DNA of 64,000 nucleotides from CAVTHW01 sp963734625 (GTDB lineage Bacteria > Acidobacteriota > Terriglobia > Bryobacterales > Bryobacteraceae). A program made the position numbers and the translations under genes. Of this stretch, positions 24,740 through 32,857 are shown piece by piece (position 1 is the stretch's first letter; each line of letters opens with the position of its first letter). The notes below the pieces were generated by a model. The model saw only the letters and a list, made by a program, of their open reading frames with translations. It was not told the origin of the DNA and searched no databases. The stretch is taken from the NCBI GenBank assembly GCA_963734625.1, contig CAVTHW010000020.1:248001-312000 (forward strand). The letters are read 5' to 3'.

Positions 24740-25394
24740 AGATGGGTTTGCCGGACGCGTACTCATCATCGGTGCTTTTCTCTCGTGCGGCATCGTCGTC
24801 GCGCAGGAAGCGGTGCCGCTGATCGACCTCGTCGAGAAACCGTCTGACCTTGGGCACTGGCAGGACCGGCGCGTGACGGTTACGTTTGGGGGAGTGCTCT
24901 CGGAGCAGAGGTTGCAAGTTCGGAAGCTGCCGCTCAAGATCGAATTGGAGTCGATCTGGCAAAGCCAGGGGAACCCGGTAACCAAGATTGTCCAGATTCT
25001 GGTGCGGAACACTGGAGAGGGTCCTTTTCGCCTTCCAGTCGGCCGGGATGCCGATCTTACTCTGAAGCCCGGCAACCGGGATCGTCATGAACTCTGGTTC
25101 AGTCTCAAGGCTCCGAAAGAGAAGGAGCCGGTACTTCCAGGATCGATGACGTACAGTTCCACAGACGTCCCCGGCTCGTTCATGGTGCTCGCGCCCGGCG
25201 GGGTTGTGAGAGTTCGCTATACCGTAGATTCGGGACTCAAGAACGGCACATGGGCGCGCAACGACCCAAGAGGGGTTGAGGTCCAGGCGGGGTGCATCGA
25301 CAATCCGTACGAAGACAATCCGCAAGGGTACATCCTCCATAGCCCGACTCCCGAGGCCTTCTCGGAGAACATGCTTGGTCTCAAGCCGGAGTGA
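24740..25394 (+). pseudogene. 5'-truncated exported protein of unknown function
   Basis: The open frame reads GRVLIIGAFLSCGIVVAQEA, which looks like the hydrophobic part and cleavage site of a Sec leader, followed by about 190 residues of beta-rich sequence (VTVTFGGVLSEQRLQVRKLP ... HELWFSLKAPKEKEPVLPGS). No ATG or GTG start in frame precedes it before the IS66 boundary, so the first few codons appear to have been lost at the element's end. The last segment has Cys-containing VQAGCIDNPYEDNPQG. Family not recognised. It may belong to a second, decayed set of the exported genes seen at 16-20.7 kb. Confidence 0.55.
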
Positions 25395-25428
25395 GGCGCA
25401 GTGCATGTGATGCCGCTTGCCGGAACTC

Positions 25429-25462
25429 GCCGACCTCCAGCGCCGCCAGGACGGTGTTGCTG
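25429..25462 (+). pseudogene. Short degenerate copy of a segment of the 17474-18085 gene
   Basis: The translation ELADLQRRQDGVAAF and the underlying bases resemble ELADLQRQRDAVVA at about 17857-17897 of the small exported protein gene, with several substitutions. It sits 35 bases after the truncated exported gene and 200 bases before the rnr fragment. The rest of 25463-25675 shows a leader-like start at 25540 that shifts frame after a few codons; nothing else recognisable. Confidence 0.4.
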
Positions 25463-25675
25463 CGTTCCCCACTAGCGCAACAAGTGGCCCTGACCAGTCC
25501 GCTTGGGGCCCGCGGCGTCGCTCTGCGAAACTCAAGTCCCCATGCGGGCTTTTCTCTTCGCGGCGCCCTCTTACTGGCTGCGTCGCCCGCTCCCGCCAAC
25601 GGGACCTTCCAGCCAATACAAAGCTGAATGGCGTCTGGTCCGTGCGGACACCGTGAACCTGGGCTCGGAAGAGAA

Positions 25676-25964
25676 CCGACGAGCGCCTCCCGATCTCGCC
25701 CCGCGACTATCAGAACCTGGTGGGTAAGATCGAGGGCAAGCCCGAGTGGAACTGACTGACTTATTCGTCGAAGGCTTGGTGCCTATCGACACCCTTACCG
25801 GAGACCGCTACTCTTATCAGGAGAACAGCCGCAAGATCGTCGGTGAGCGCTCCCGGCGAACTTACTCGATCGGTGATACCGTCCAAGTTCGCCTGGACCG
25901 CGTGGACCCAGTCGCGCATAAGCTCCAGTTCTCACTGTTGGAGCCACCGCACCGGCGGAGTTGA
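25676..25964 (+). pseudogene. Rearranged fragment of the rnr 3' end
   Basis: Bases 25676-25746 match rnr 12912-12982 (around the LVKKIEGKPEE codons) with few changes. Bases 25747-25964 match rnr 13329-13546, the end of the S1 domain to the stop codon, with a few substitutions. The 346 bases between them in rnr are absent. The frame from 25746 (MELTDLFVEGLVPIDTLTGD) is open to the stop but lacks any catalytic domain. It records a duplication-deletion linking the rnr region with this locus 12 kb away. Confidence 0.9.
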
Positions 25965-25974
25965 GGTTTAACTG

Positions 25975-27417
25975 CTACGGCAGCACGCGGAAATCCCACG
26001 CCAAAAACCCAGTCCCTCCCGCATCGGCAAAGGGCGCCTGAGTTGGCGGGGCGGCCGGAGCACGGCGGCCCAGGCCCAGGCCGCCAAACATTCCGCCTCG
26101 CGGCTGAGCTGGCTGCGCCTGGCCCTGCTGCATCTGCTGCATGGCAGCCATCTGTTCCGGGGTCATCTGGCCCATCATTTCCGGAGTCATTCCAGGGTAA
26201 GCCCCCGCGGGGGCGCTCGCTGGCCTGGGCGTCGATTTCAGCGGCACGTTCGCCGTATAGGTATTCGACGCTTCCTTCTTCCGGAACACCAGCGCATACT
26301 CGCCGCGTCGAAGGTCCTCGCCAGTCGTGATCCTGATGATCCCGTTGGGCATCCGCTCAACGTTGATTGGTACAAGGGACTGCTCCACATCGCTTTCCTC
26401 CCGCTCAGTGGTCGGCTTCAGATCGAGCCGCCCCTTCTTCACCTGTTTGAGAACCACCTTCCGGCTGGAGAGCACCCGTCTTTGTTCGTTGTCACTCGGC
26501 TGCAATCTCAACACCACCGGCTCGATGCTGCTCGGGTCCATCTCCGCGCTCGAAATATATTGGTTCAGCGGAATGAGCAGTTCGACCTTGCCTTCTTTCA
26601 GCGTCGCCTCCGCCGTCGATCCAGTGAGGGTCTCGATCTCGAATCCCTTGGTCGTCCCATTCTGATTCAGCAGCAGGCCCTTGCCGATTTTCGCCGCTTT
26701 ATTGATCACGTCGCCCATGTATGGATTCCACCCGAGCATCGGCGAGAGGCCCATGGTGATCAGCTTGGTCCCTACATCGCCCAGAACGACGTTTACGACC
26801 GCTTCCTTAGCTGTCCCAGCCTCGCTTTTGACGAACAACACCGACTGCGGCTTGTCGCTTAGCGGGAATGTGCTCGCACCCTGACGCGCGGTCACGGTGG
26901 TCAACGGAGCTTCCGGAGGAGTGGGGGGAGCGACGACCGGGGCAGCCGGGACGACCGGTGCAGGGGGGACGGCAGGAGCGGCGGCAGCCGCGGGAGCGGC
27001 GGTCACAGGCACCTTCCAATTCAGCATGGCGCGCACCACCGCCGGCGGAACATTCGCACTCTTGAGGCGAACCAAGCCGTCCGCATCCAAAGTAAATGCC
27101 GCGGCCGAGGAGTTGATCTTCGCGATCACGGCCGCTTCACTCACGCCGCCGGACACCATCTTCATAATGGATTCGTTAGTGAGGACCTCTGGCTCCGAGC
27201 TGCGGCCGGCAGCCGGTTTGGGCGCCGCCGCCTGCGGCCCGCGCGTCGCTGCCGGTTTGGCTTTCGGCGTTTGCTTCGGGGCGGCGGTCCCCTGTGCGTG
27301 GGATTGCACCGAACTGGCAACCAGACTGAGAGCCAGGAGGCTCAGCCGGAATAGGGGCTTGGATCGGAACGTTCTGGCGCGGCGCACTCGCGCGCTCCCA
27401 CTGTTTTTCAAGAGCAT
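25975..27417 (-). CDS. Exported Ala/Pro-rich protein of unknown function
   Basis: About 480 residues. A long leader with basic n-region (NSGSARVRRARTFRSKPLFR) and hydrophobic core (LSLLALSLVASSVQ) ends near SHAQG. A Lys/Ala/Pro-rich linker follows, then a short helical domain (EVLTNESIMKMVSGGVSEAA, which recurs in acidobacterial exported proteins), an Ala-Pro linker of about 40 residues, a beta-rich domain and a Gln/Met-rich tail (MTPEQMAAMQQMQQGQAQ). ATG 27417 was chosen because GGAG stands 9 bases upstream; the longer frame to 27477 adds a non-leader sequence. It faces the rnr fragment tail to tail. Surface or periplasmic location is likely. Confidence 0.7.
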   Translation of the reverse strand: MLLKNSGSARVRRARTFRSKPLFRLSLLALSLVASSVQSHAQGTAAPKQTPKAKPAATRGPQAAAPKPAAGRSSEPEVLTNESIMKMVSGGVSEAAVIAKINSSAAAFTLDADGLVRLKSANVPPAVVRAMLNWKVPVTAAPAAAAAPAVPPAPVVPAAPVVAPPTPPEAPLTTVTARQGASTFPLSDKPQSVLFVKSEAGTAKEAVVNVVLGDVGTKLITMGLSPMLGWNPYMGDVINKAAKIGKGLLLNQNGTTKGFEIETLTGSTAEATLKEGKVELLIPLNQYISSAEMDPSSIEPVVLRLQPSDNEQRRVLSSRKVVLKQVKKGRLDLKPTTEREESDVEQSLVPINVERMPNGIIRITTGEDLRRGEYALVFRKKEASNTYTANVPLKSTPRPASAPAGAYPGMTPEMMGQMTPEQMAAMQQMQQGQAQPAQPRGGMFGGLGLGRRAPAAPPTQAPFADAGGTGFLAWDFRVLP

Positions 27418-27610
27418 CAGAAAATCTCCTTCTTGGGCTCTGAACGCAGCTCGGCAGGATCGGTAAGAATCTCGCATGCCCAGGTCTCCTGAGTTTCGGG
27501 TATTAGGGGTGCGTTGTCAATAGATTAGATCAGATTAAAGGAATTATTGTTTTTGCCAGACCGTAACCAATAAATACCGGATACTCTCAGTTGTCTGGCG
27601 GCGTGCCCAC

Positions 27611-27694
27611 GTGGGGTCAGGCGCTTGAGCCTGGTTCGGGTTGTTGCGAGACGCCGGGCGGAAGCCCGGCGGCAGCCAGAAATGGCTGCCCCAC
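27611..27694. repeat. Tandem-hairpin intergenic repeat
   Basis: Three small palindromes in a row: CAGGCGCTTGAGCCTG, then CCGGGCGGAAGCCCGG, then GCAGCCAGAAATGGCTGC, bracketed by GTGGGG and CCCCAC. Composition and layout resemble the block at 63926-64000. Such REP/BIME-like arrays are common between genes of high-GC soil bacteria. It lies between the exported protein gene and the antitoxin promoter; no gene is seen in 27418-27774. Confidence 0.6.
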
Positions 27695-27715
27695 GAGCAC
27701 GCCGGCGATGCCCAT

Positions 27716-27748
27716 ACGAACGTACGTGTTTGACAATGGTACGTTCGT
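27716..27748. promoter_or_regulatory. Perfect 10-bp inverted repeat with embedded -35 box, likely antitoxin operator
   Basis: ACGAACGTAC (27716-27725) and its exact complement GTACGTTCGT (27739-27748) are separated by 13 bases that contain TTGACA (27730-27735). A weak -10 candidate lies about 17 bases on. The arrangement, 27 bases before the antitoxin start, is what is expected of an autoregulated toxin-antitoxin promoter. Confidence 0.65.
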
Positions 27749-27774
27749 GTAATTCGATTCAAGAGGGGCATCAC

Positions 27775-28002
27775 ATGCGAGTGACAGCGTCGAAACTGCG
27801 GGAGAACGACTACCGGATCCTGGACGAAGCCATCCAGACCGGTATTCCTGTGGAAGTTATCAGGAAGGGTGTCGTTCTGCGAATCGTTCCCGAGCAGCGC
27901 GCTTCCAAGCTCAGCCGCTTGAAGAAAAGATCCGGGTTCGAGGGCGATCCTTACGGCATTCTGGAAATGGATTGGCTGAAGGAGTGGAGCGAGCTGAAGT
28001 GA
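27775..28002 (+). CDS. Type II antitoxin, Phd/YefM- or AbrB-like
   Basis: 75 residues: MRVTASKLRENDYRILDEAI, then QTGIPVEVIRKGVVLRIVPE, and a C-terminal tail (FEGDPYGILEMDWLKEWSEL). The N-terminal half resembles small DNA-binding antitoxins that sit before PIN toxins; the Trp/Leu-rich tail is typical of the toxin-neutralising peptide. AGAGGGG lies 8 bases before the ATG, and a perfect palindrome lies upstream. Its stop overlaps the GTG of the PIN gene. The gene looks intact although its partner is deleted. Confidence 0.75.
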   Translation: MRVTASKLRENDYRILDEAIQTGIPVEVIRKGVVLRIVPEQRASKLSRLKKRSGFEGDPYGILEMDWLKEWSELK

Positions 28003-28166
28003 TCTACCTGGACACGCATGTCCTCGTCCGGCTCTACCTTGGGGACATTGGCGGGTTGAGCGACCCCTTCGACCGCTTAATCGTGGCAAATGCCAAGGCA
28101 CGGAACGCTCCGCTCGTCACCAAGGATGAACGCATCCGCCGGCACTACTCCAGCGCCGTCTGGTGA
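27999..28166 (+). pseudogene. PIN-domain (VapC-like) toxin with a large internal deletion
   Basis: GTG 27999 starts VIYLDTHVLVRLYLGD, the N-terminal PIN strand with the first catalytic Asp. Nine residues later the sequence is DPFDRLIVANAKARNAPLVT followed by KDERIRRHYSSAVW, the C-terminal PIN block with the third Asp and TxD motif. A VapC-type toxin has about 125-135 residues; here only 55 remain, so roughly 70 central residues including the Glu have been lost in frame. The fragment cannot fold as a PIN RNase. It overlaps the 3' end of the convergent symporter gene. Confidence 0.8.
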
Positions 28167-29464
28167 GGCTCTGCCCATCTCAACCCGCTCCCGCTGGGGG
28201 CATCCGGGAAATGCATCTCGCCTTCAGTACGGGCAACGCACGCTGCGCAAGCCAAATCGCCGGTGACGTTGACAGTGGTGCGAGCCATGTCCAGAACGCG
28301 ATCGGCGCCCAGGATAAGAGCGATGCCGGACTCCACCTGGGCGCCGAGCCCTGCTGATTGCAGCACCATGATCAGGGTGATGATGCCGGCGCTGGGAACG
28401 CCCACTGTCCCGATCGAGGCGAGCGTGGCTGTCAGCAGCACGATCAACTGACGCCCTATGTCCAACGGCATACCGTAGAGCTGAGCAATGAACATGACGG
28501 CCACGGCCTGATAGAGAGCGGTACCGCCCTTGTTAGTAGTCGCGCCGAGCGGCAGCACGAAGCTGGAGATGCTCCTTGAAATGCCCAGTTTGTGCTCGGC
28601 CGTCTCCATGGTGAGCGGCAGAGTTGCGCTGGCAGACGACGTCGAAAAAGCAAACAGTTGAACCGCCGCGATCTTTCGAAAGAACTCCAGCGGGCTGAGG
28701 CGCGCGCCGAAGCGCACCAGCAGCGACAACGTAACGAGCGTGTGTAACACCAGCCCAACGAGGACCACCAGCGCGTAGATGAGAAGGCTGCGCAAGAGAT
28801 CGAGGCCGAAGCGCGCGACGACGGCGGCAATCAGGGCAAAGACGGCGTACGGGGCCAACTTCATAACCCACAGGATGATTACCGTGCAGGCCTTGTTAAC
28901 CCCCTCGAAGAATCGGAGTACGGCTGTGCTGGCCTCCCCGTGAAGCGTGCTCATGGCAGCGCCGAAGATCACCGAGAAGAAGATCAGGGGCAGCAGTTCG
29001 AAATCAGCCGCGGCCCGCACTGGATTGCGAGGTATGATGCCCAGCAAAATGTCCTTGATCGAGAGCTCCGTCTGGGTCATCTTGACCAATGTGGCCGTCC
29101 CCGGGGAAAGCTGGGATGCCAGTGCGTCGCGGGTGGAGACATCAATGCGGTTGCCCGGCTTGACCAGGTTGGAGAGAACCAATCCCAACGTAACGGCGGC
29201 CACCGTGGTGAGCACGAAGTAGACCACCGTCTTGCCGCCGATGCGGCCGAGCCGGCGTACGTCGCCGAGAGAAGCGGCGCCGACCACGACGCTGGCCACA
29301 ATGAGCGGAACCACGATCATTGTGATCAGGCGGATGAAGGCCGTGCCTACGGGCTCGACGCTGATCAAACTGGAGCGGAGCCATCCGATGTCGCCGAGGT
29401 TCGCTGTCCCGCCCGCTATGGCACCCAGCGCCATGCCGATCAGAATCTTGTAGTGCAGTGCCAA
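28145..29464 (-). CDS. Dicarboxylate/amino acid:cation symporter (DAACS family)
   Basis: 439 residues, inner membrane. N-terminal helices (MALHYKILIGMALGAIAGGT), the conserved FIRLITMIVVPLIVASVVVG segment, the re-entrant serine-rich loop (STSSASATLPLTMETAEHKL), the TNKGGTALYQAVAVMFIAQL helix and the second hairpin region (GVPSAGIITLIMVLQSAGLG) identify the GltP/DctA family, which takes up C4-dicarboxylates, glutamate or aspartate with Na+ or H+. Substrate cannot be assigned. It follows the Fe-dependent alcohol dehydrogenase gene with a 27-base gap, so the two may share a transcript. Confidence 0.95.
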   Translation of the reverse strand: MALHYKILIGMALGAIAGGTANLGDIGWLRSSLISVEPVGTAFIRLITMIVVPLIVASVVVGAASLGDVRRLGRIGGKTVVYFVLTTVAAVTLGLVLSNLVKPGNRIDVSTRDALASQLSPGTATLVKMTQTELSIKDILLGIIPRNPVRAAADFELLPLIFFSVIFGAAMSTLHGEASTAVLRFFEGVNKACTVIILWVMKLAPYAVFALIAAVVARFGLDLLRSLLIYALVVLVGLVLHTLVTLSLLVRFGARLSPLEFFRKIAAVQLFAFSTSSASATLPLTMETAEHKLGISRSISSFVLPLGATTNKGGTALYQAVAVMFIAQLYGMPLDIGRQLIVLLTATLASIGTVGVPSAGIITLIMVLQSAGLGAQVESGIALILGADRVLDMARTTVNVTGDLACAACVARTEGEMHFPDAPSGSGLRWAEPHQTALE

Positions 29465-29491
29465 GCCTTACCATCCTGCCAGAGTTCCAGA

Positions 29492-30769
29492 CTATGCACA
29501 GGGTACGTTCCGGATTCGGCTCAGGTCGCCGGTCTTGGCGGCCCACAGCACCGGCCCCATGTAGTCGTCCACCATCTCAGGGCTCAGCGGAACGGGCATA
29601 TTCTCCAGCTTCATCCTGAGCTGCGGGTTCTTCGCGGCGGCCAAGGCGCGATGGATGTGCTCATCGGTGAACCCGGGCACGTCGGCCAGCCTGACGGGCA
29701 TCCCGGCTTTCTTCATGAAATCCATGAGCGCCCGGGCCACGGCCTCGCCCAATGCGCGGCCTTCGAGGTTTTCGATGCCCGGCTCCGCGCACCCGGCCTG
29801 CCTGGTGACGCGGGCCAGGAGTTTCAGCGGGCCCTGGATCGCCGGAGCGAAAAGGACCGTGTAGTACGGGTTCATCAAGCCGCAGGCGCGCCCGTGACTC
29901 AGGATATCGACAAGGCTGAAGCTGGTGAGGTGGGCGCCGTTGGTGCCGCCGATCATGATGGCGTAACCGCCCAGATCGGTGGCCAGGCCCAGTGCCTCCC
30001 GGGCTTCCAAATCCAGGGGATTTGTGAGCGCCCTGGGCAGGTACTCGAGCACCAGGCCGATCCCTTCGCCCGCCACTTCCGCCACAGCCGGATAGTCCGG
30101 CTTGTTGGCCGCGCTGTAAAGCACTTCCAGGCAATGGGAAATGCCGTCCAGCCCGCCGTCGGCAGTGAGCGAGGCGGGGGCCCCGGCCGTCACACCGTAG
30201 TCGAAGATCGCGCGGTTTGGCACGATGGCATTGTCGACGATCAGCTTCTTCTGGCCCGTCTTGACATCAGTGATGTTCGAGTACTTCGTCAGATGGGCGC
30301 CGGAACTGCTAGCGGTCTGGATGGCCAGGTGGGGCTTGAGTCTCTTGCCGGAGGCTTGCAGCGCCTTGGCGACAAGGCCAACTCCGAAGTAAGCGTCGCA
30401 GTCGCCGCCCAGAGTGTCCAGGGCTTCAGCCGCCTTGGCGGCGTCGATGGTGCTGCCGCCGCCGAAGCTCAGAATAACTTCGGGATTCAGCTCCGCCAGG
30501 CTGGCGCGGATTCGGATGACGTCCTCCCGGGGTGCGTTCGGAGCAGCTCCGCCCACCACGCCGAGTAATTCGACGCCGGCGGCCGCGAGTGCCTCGCGGA
30601 TCGTCCTCTCATGGGCTTCCGAGCCTGGGAAGGCGTCTCGCACCAGGACCGCTTGCCGGCCGAGGCCCGCGGCTACGGTTCCGGCCTGCGGGAGCACGCC
30701 CATCCCATGCACGTAGCTGTCGCCCTTGAACCGGGCGATCAGCTTTCTTGCTTTGTCGAACCGATGCAT
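29492..30769 (-). CDS. Iron-dependent alcohol dehydrogenase family protein
   Basis: 425 residues. The N-terminal Rossmann-like part has FKGDSYVHGMGVLPQAG and the NAD-binding loop ILSFGGGSTIDAAKAAEALD (GGGSxxD). The C-terminal helical domain has the metal-ligand positions in ASLTADGGLDGISHCLEVLY and TNGAHLTSFSLVDILSHGRA, i.e. the usual Asp and His ligands. Members reduce aldehydes or oxidise alcohols; specificity is not clear. It is cytoplasmic, and lies 8 bases downstream of an exported aldolase-family gene in the same direction. Confidence 0.9.
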   Translation of the reverse strand: MHRFDKARKLIARFKGDSYVHGMGVLPQAGTVAAGLGRQAVLVRDAFPGSEAHERTIREALAAAGVELLGVVGGAAPNAPREDVIRIRASLAELNPEVILSFGGGSTIDAAKAAEALDTLGGDCDAYFGVGLVAKALQASGKRLKPHLAIQTASSSGAHLTKYSNITDVKTGQKKLIVDNAIVPNRAIFDYGVTAGAPASLTADGGLDGISHCLEVLYSAANKPDYPAVAEVAGEGIGLVLEYLPRALTNPLDLEAREALGLATDLGGYAIMIGGTNGAHLTSFSLVDILSHGRACGLMNPYYTVLFAPAIQGPLKLLARVTRQAGCAEPGIENLEGRALGEAVARALMDFMKKAGMPVRLADVPGFTDEHIHRALAAAKNPQLRMKLENMPVPLSPEMVDDYMGPVLWAAKTGDLSRIRNVPCA

Positions 30770-30777
30770 ATTGGCAG

Positions 30778-31632
30778 CTACTTCTCTTCCGGCGGCGGGG
30801 CGCTGGGGTTGCTGACACCTAAGGGCCGCCAGCCATCATTCGACGGACCGTTCTGGAAGAACTTTGAATCCTTGCTGAGCGGATGCCCCGACGCATACAT
30901 CGCGTTAGCTTGCCCGAAGATCTTGCCCGCCTTCAAGGTGTCATCGTGGATCTTGGTGACCATCTGCTGGTACCGGTCGTCGGTCTGCGCGAATCCCGAG
31001 AACGAACTCAAATCGTTGTTCCCAATGATGACTACATCCACACCGGGCACCGACGCGATGTCATAGGCATTGGCGACCCCCGTGGGCGTCTCGATCATCA
31101 CCACCACCAGCATGTTGTCATTGATGGTCTGACGGTAGTTGACGCCCTTGATCCCCCAGATGCTCCCGGCCTGACCGGAGCCCGCGCTGCGGCGTCCGTT
31201 TGGCGGGTACTTTGCCCATTTGACGGCCTCGCGAGCCCGGTCCGCATCGTCAACTGTCGGCACCACGATGCCTAGAGCGCCGAGGTCGGTGGCATGCTGA
31301 ATGTGCCATTCCTGCGCGTCCGGCAGGCGGACCATGGGAATGGCGCCGGCACGCGGGCAAGCGGCGATCATCTTCTCCACGTCCGCGAACTCCAGCGTGC
31401 TGTGCTGCATCTCAAACCAAACGTAGTCGTAGTGCTTCGCCGCCTCGCAATAGCCCGGGATATCCAGTTTCGACTGGGTGAAGCTGAAGACCTGCCTGCC
31501 TTCCAGGAGCTTTTGCTTGGCCGTGTTATACAGCTTGGGCTTCGCCGCGCTCTGGCCCCCCTGTGCGGTGGCGGGGATGCCCAGAAGCGCGATGCCCAGA
31601 AGCGAGTGAACCAGCATCAGTGACGAGCTCAT
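30778..31632 (-). CDS. HpcH/HpaI-family aldolase-like protein with an export signal
   Basis: 284 residues. Residues 1-24 form a Sec-type leader (LMLVHSLLGIALLGIPATAQ). The rest is an HpcH/HpaI aldolase domain: YDYVWFEMQHSTLEFADVEK, the metal/phosphate region GIVVPTVDDADRAREAVKWA, VVVMIETPTGVANAYDIASV with the metal-binding Glu, and VDVVIIGNNDLSSF with the Asp. Family members cleave or form 2-keto-4-hydroxy acids with pyruvate. A leader on this family is unusual, though related exported versions occur in acidobacteria. It is divergent from the Tat-exported dehydrogenase at 31767. Confidence 0.85.
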   Translation of the reverse strand: MSSSLMLVHSLLGIALLGIPATAQGGQSAAKPKLYNTAKQKLLEGRQVFSFTQSKLDIPGYCEAAKHYDYVWFEMQHSTLEFADVEKMIAACPRAGAIPMVRLPDAQEWHIQHATDLGALGIVVPTVDDADRAREAVKWAKYPPNGRRSAGSGQAGSIWGIKGVNYRQTINDNMLVVVMIETPTGVANAYDIASVPGVDVVIIGNNDLSSFSGFAQTDDRYQQMVTKIHDDTLKAGKIFGQANAMYASGHPLSKDSKFFQNGPSNDGWRPLGVSNPSAPPPEEK

Positions 31633-31766
31633 CGTTGCCGTGACCTCCTTGAAACCAACTCACTGGCGCCCTGACAATTAGCGGCCCCGGAAAAGTATAC
31701 ACCCGGCGAGTGTGCGTTTGTGTTGCGGCCCATCCCGGAGGGAGAATGTTCCCGAATGGAGGCGAC

Positions 31767-32855
31767 ATGACCGACAATTCTGTATCTCGTCGATTATTCC
31801 TGTCAGCCGCGGGGGCGGCCCCCGCCGTGCCAGCATTGATCACATCCGATAGGATCGCGATCTTCAGCCCGCCACCGGCCCGAATTCGAATCGCGACCTC
31901 GGCGGTCTCCTACGTGGTTCCGCCGCCGGCGTACTCGACAGAGGAGATTCAACAGATTCGTTCGCAGGGCAAGAACGTGGAGATGACCATTACCAAGACC
32001 GCCGAGGACCTGAACCGCCTCCTGCCGGAGGTAGACGTCATTTTCGGATCGATCAACGCGGACATTCTCGCCAGGGCCAAGAACCTGAGTTGGTTCCAGG
32101 CCACCGAGGCGGGGATGGAATCGGTGCTGTTTCCAGAACTGGTAAAGAGTCCGGTGGTGGTGACCAACATGGCCCGGATGTTCGCTCCGGCCATTTCGGA
32201 GACAGCCATCGCGATGCTGCTGGCGCTGACCCGCGGCCTCAACAAATACTACATTCCGCAGTTCCAGCAGCGGAGATTCCAAGCTGAGCGCAGCCTGGTC
32301 GAGGTGGATGGCATGACCATGGGGATCGTGGGCATGGGAGGCCTGGGTTCGGCTACCGCCATGCGGGCCCACTACGGGTTCAACATGCGGATCCTGGCAA
32401 CCGACGCCAAACCGATGGTCAAACCGATATTCGTCGACACGCTGCGTGAACCGGGCTGGCTCATGGAAATGGTTCCGCAGGTGGACATCCTGGTGAGTGC
32501 GGCGCCTCTGACCAAGGAGACCGCGGGGATTTTCAATGAGAAGGTATTTCGGGCGATGAAGAAGACGGCGTACTTCATCAACATTTCCCGCGGCGGCCTG
32601 GTGGATCAGGCGGCTCTGGCCACGGCCCTGAAAGAGGGCTCTATCGCAGGGGCGGGGCTGGACGTCGTGACTCCGGAGCCTTTACCGGCGACATCGTCAT
32701 TGTGGGATTGCCCGAACTTGATCCTCACCTGTCATACTGCCGGCTACGCGCCCGAGCGCCGCATTCGCCTGATGGGACTGCTTGCGGAAAACGTACGGCG
32801 GTACGCCAACGGCTTGCCCTTGATGAACGTGGTCGACAAAGGGCGTGGATACTGA
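31767..32855 (+). CDS. D-2-hydroxyacid dehydrogenase with a Tat leader
   Basis: About 362 residues. The start MTDNSVSRRLFLSAAGAAPA contains a twin-arginine motif and hydrophobic stretch; GGAGG is 4 bases before ATG 31767 (longer frames lack this). The body is a D-isomer-specific 2-hydroxyacid dehydrogenase: NAD-binding MTMGIVGMGGLGSATAMRAH (GxGxxG), the catalytic Arg region FINISRGGLVDQAALATALK, and Glu/His segments GLDVVTPEPLP and LILTCHTAGYAPERR. It would reduce 2-oxoacids to D-2-hydroxyacids with NAD(P)H. Tat export would fit a cofactor folded in before transport. Confidence 0.88.
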   Translation: MTDNSVSRRLFLSAAGAAPAVPALITSDRIAIFSPPPARIRIATSAVSYVVPPPAYSTEEIQQIRSQGKNVEMTITKTAEDLNRLLPEVDVIFGSINADILARAKNLSWFQATEAGMESVLFPELVKSPVVVTNMARMFAPAISETAIAMLLALTRGLNKYYIPQFQQRRFQAERSLVEVDGMTMGIVGMGGLGSATAMRAHYGFNMRILATDAKPMVKPIFVDTLREPGWLMEMVPQVDILVSAAPLTKETAGIFNEKVFRAMKKTAYFINISRGGLVDQAALATALKEGSIAGAGLDVVTPEPLPATSSLWDCPNLILTCHTAGYAPERRIRLMGLLAENVRRYANGLPLMNVVDKGRGY

Positions 32856-32857
32856 TC

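Noticed and set aside
27601..27700. Possible CRISPR or tRNA signal in the hairpin-rich region
   Set aside because: Palindromes are adjacent and different from each other; no regular spacers and no tRNA cloverleaf with anticodon and TTC-loop could be drawn.
28940..30568. 542-codon plus-strand frame opposite the symporter and alcohol dehydrogenase genes
   Set aside because: Spans two well-defined minus-strand genes; low-complexity His/Gln/Arg composition.
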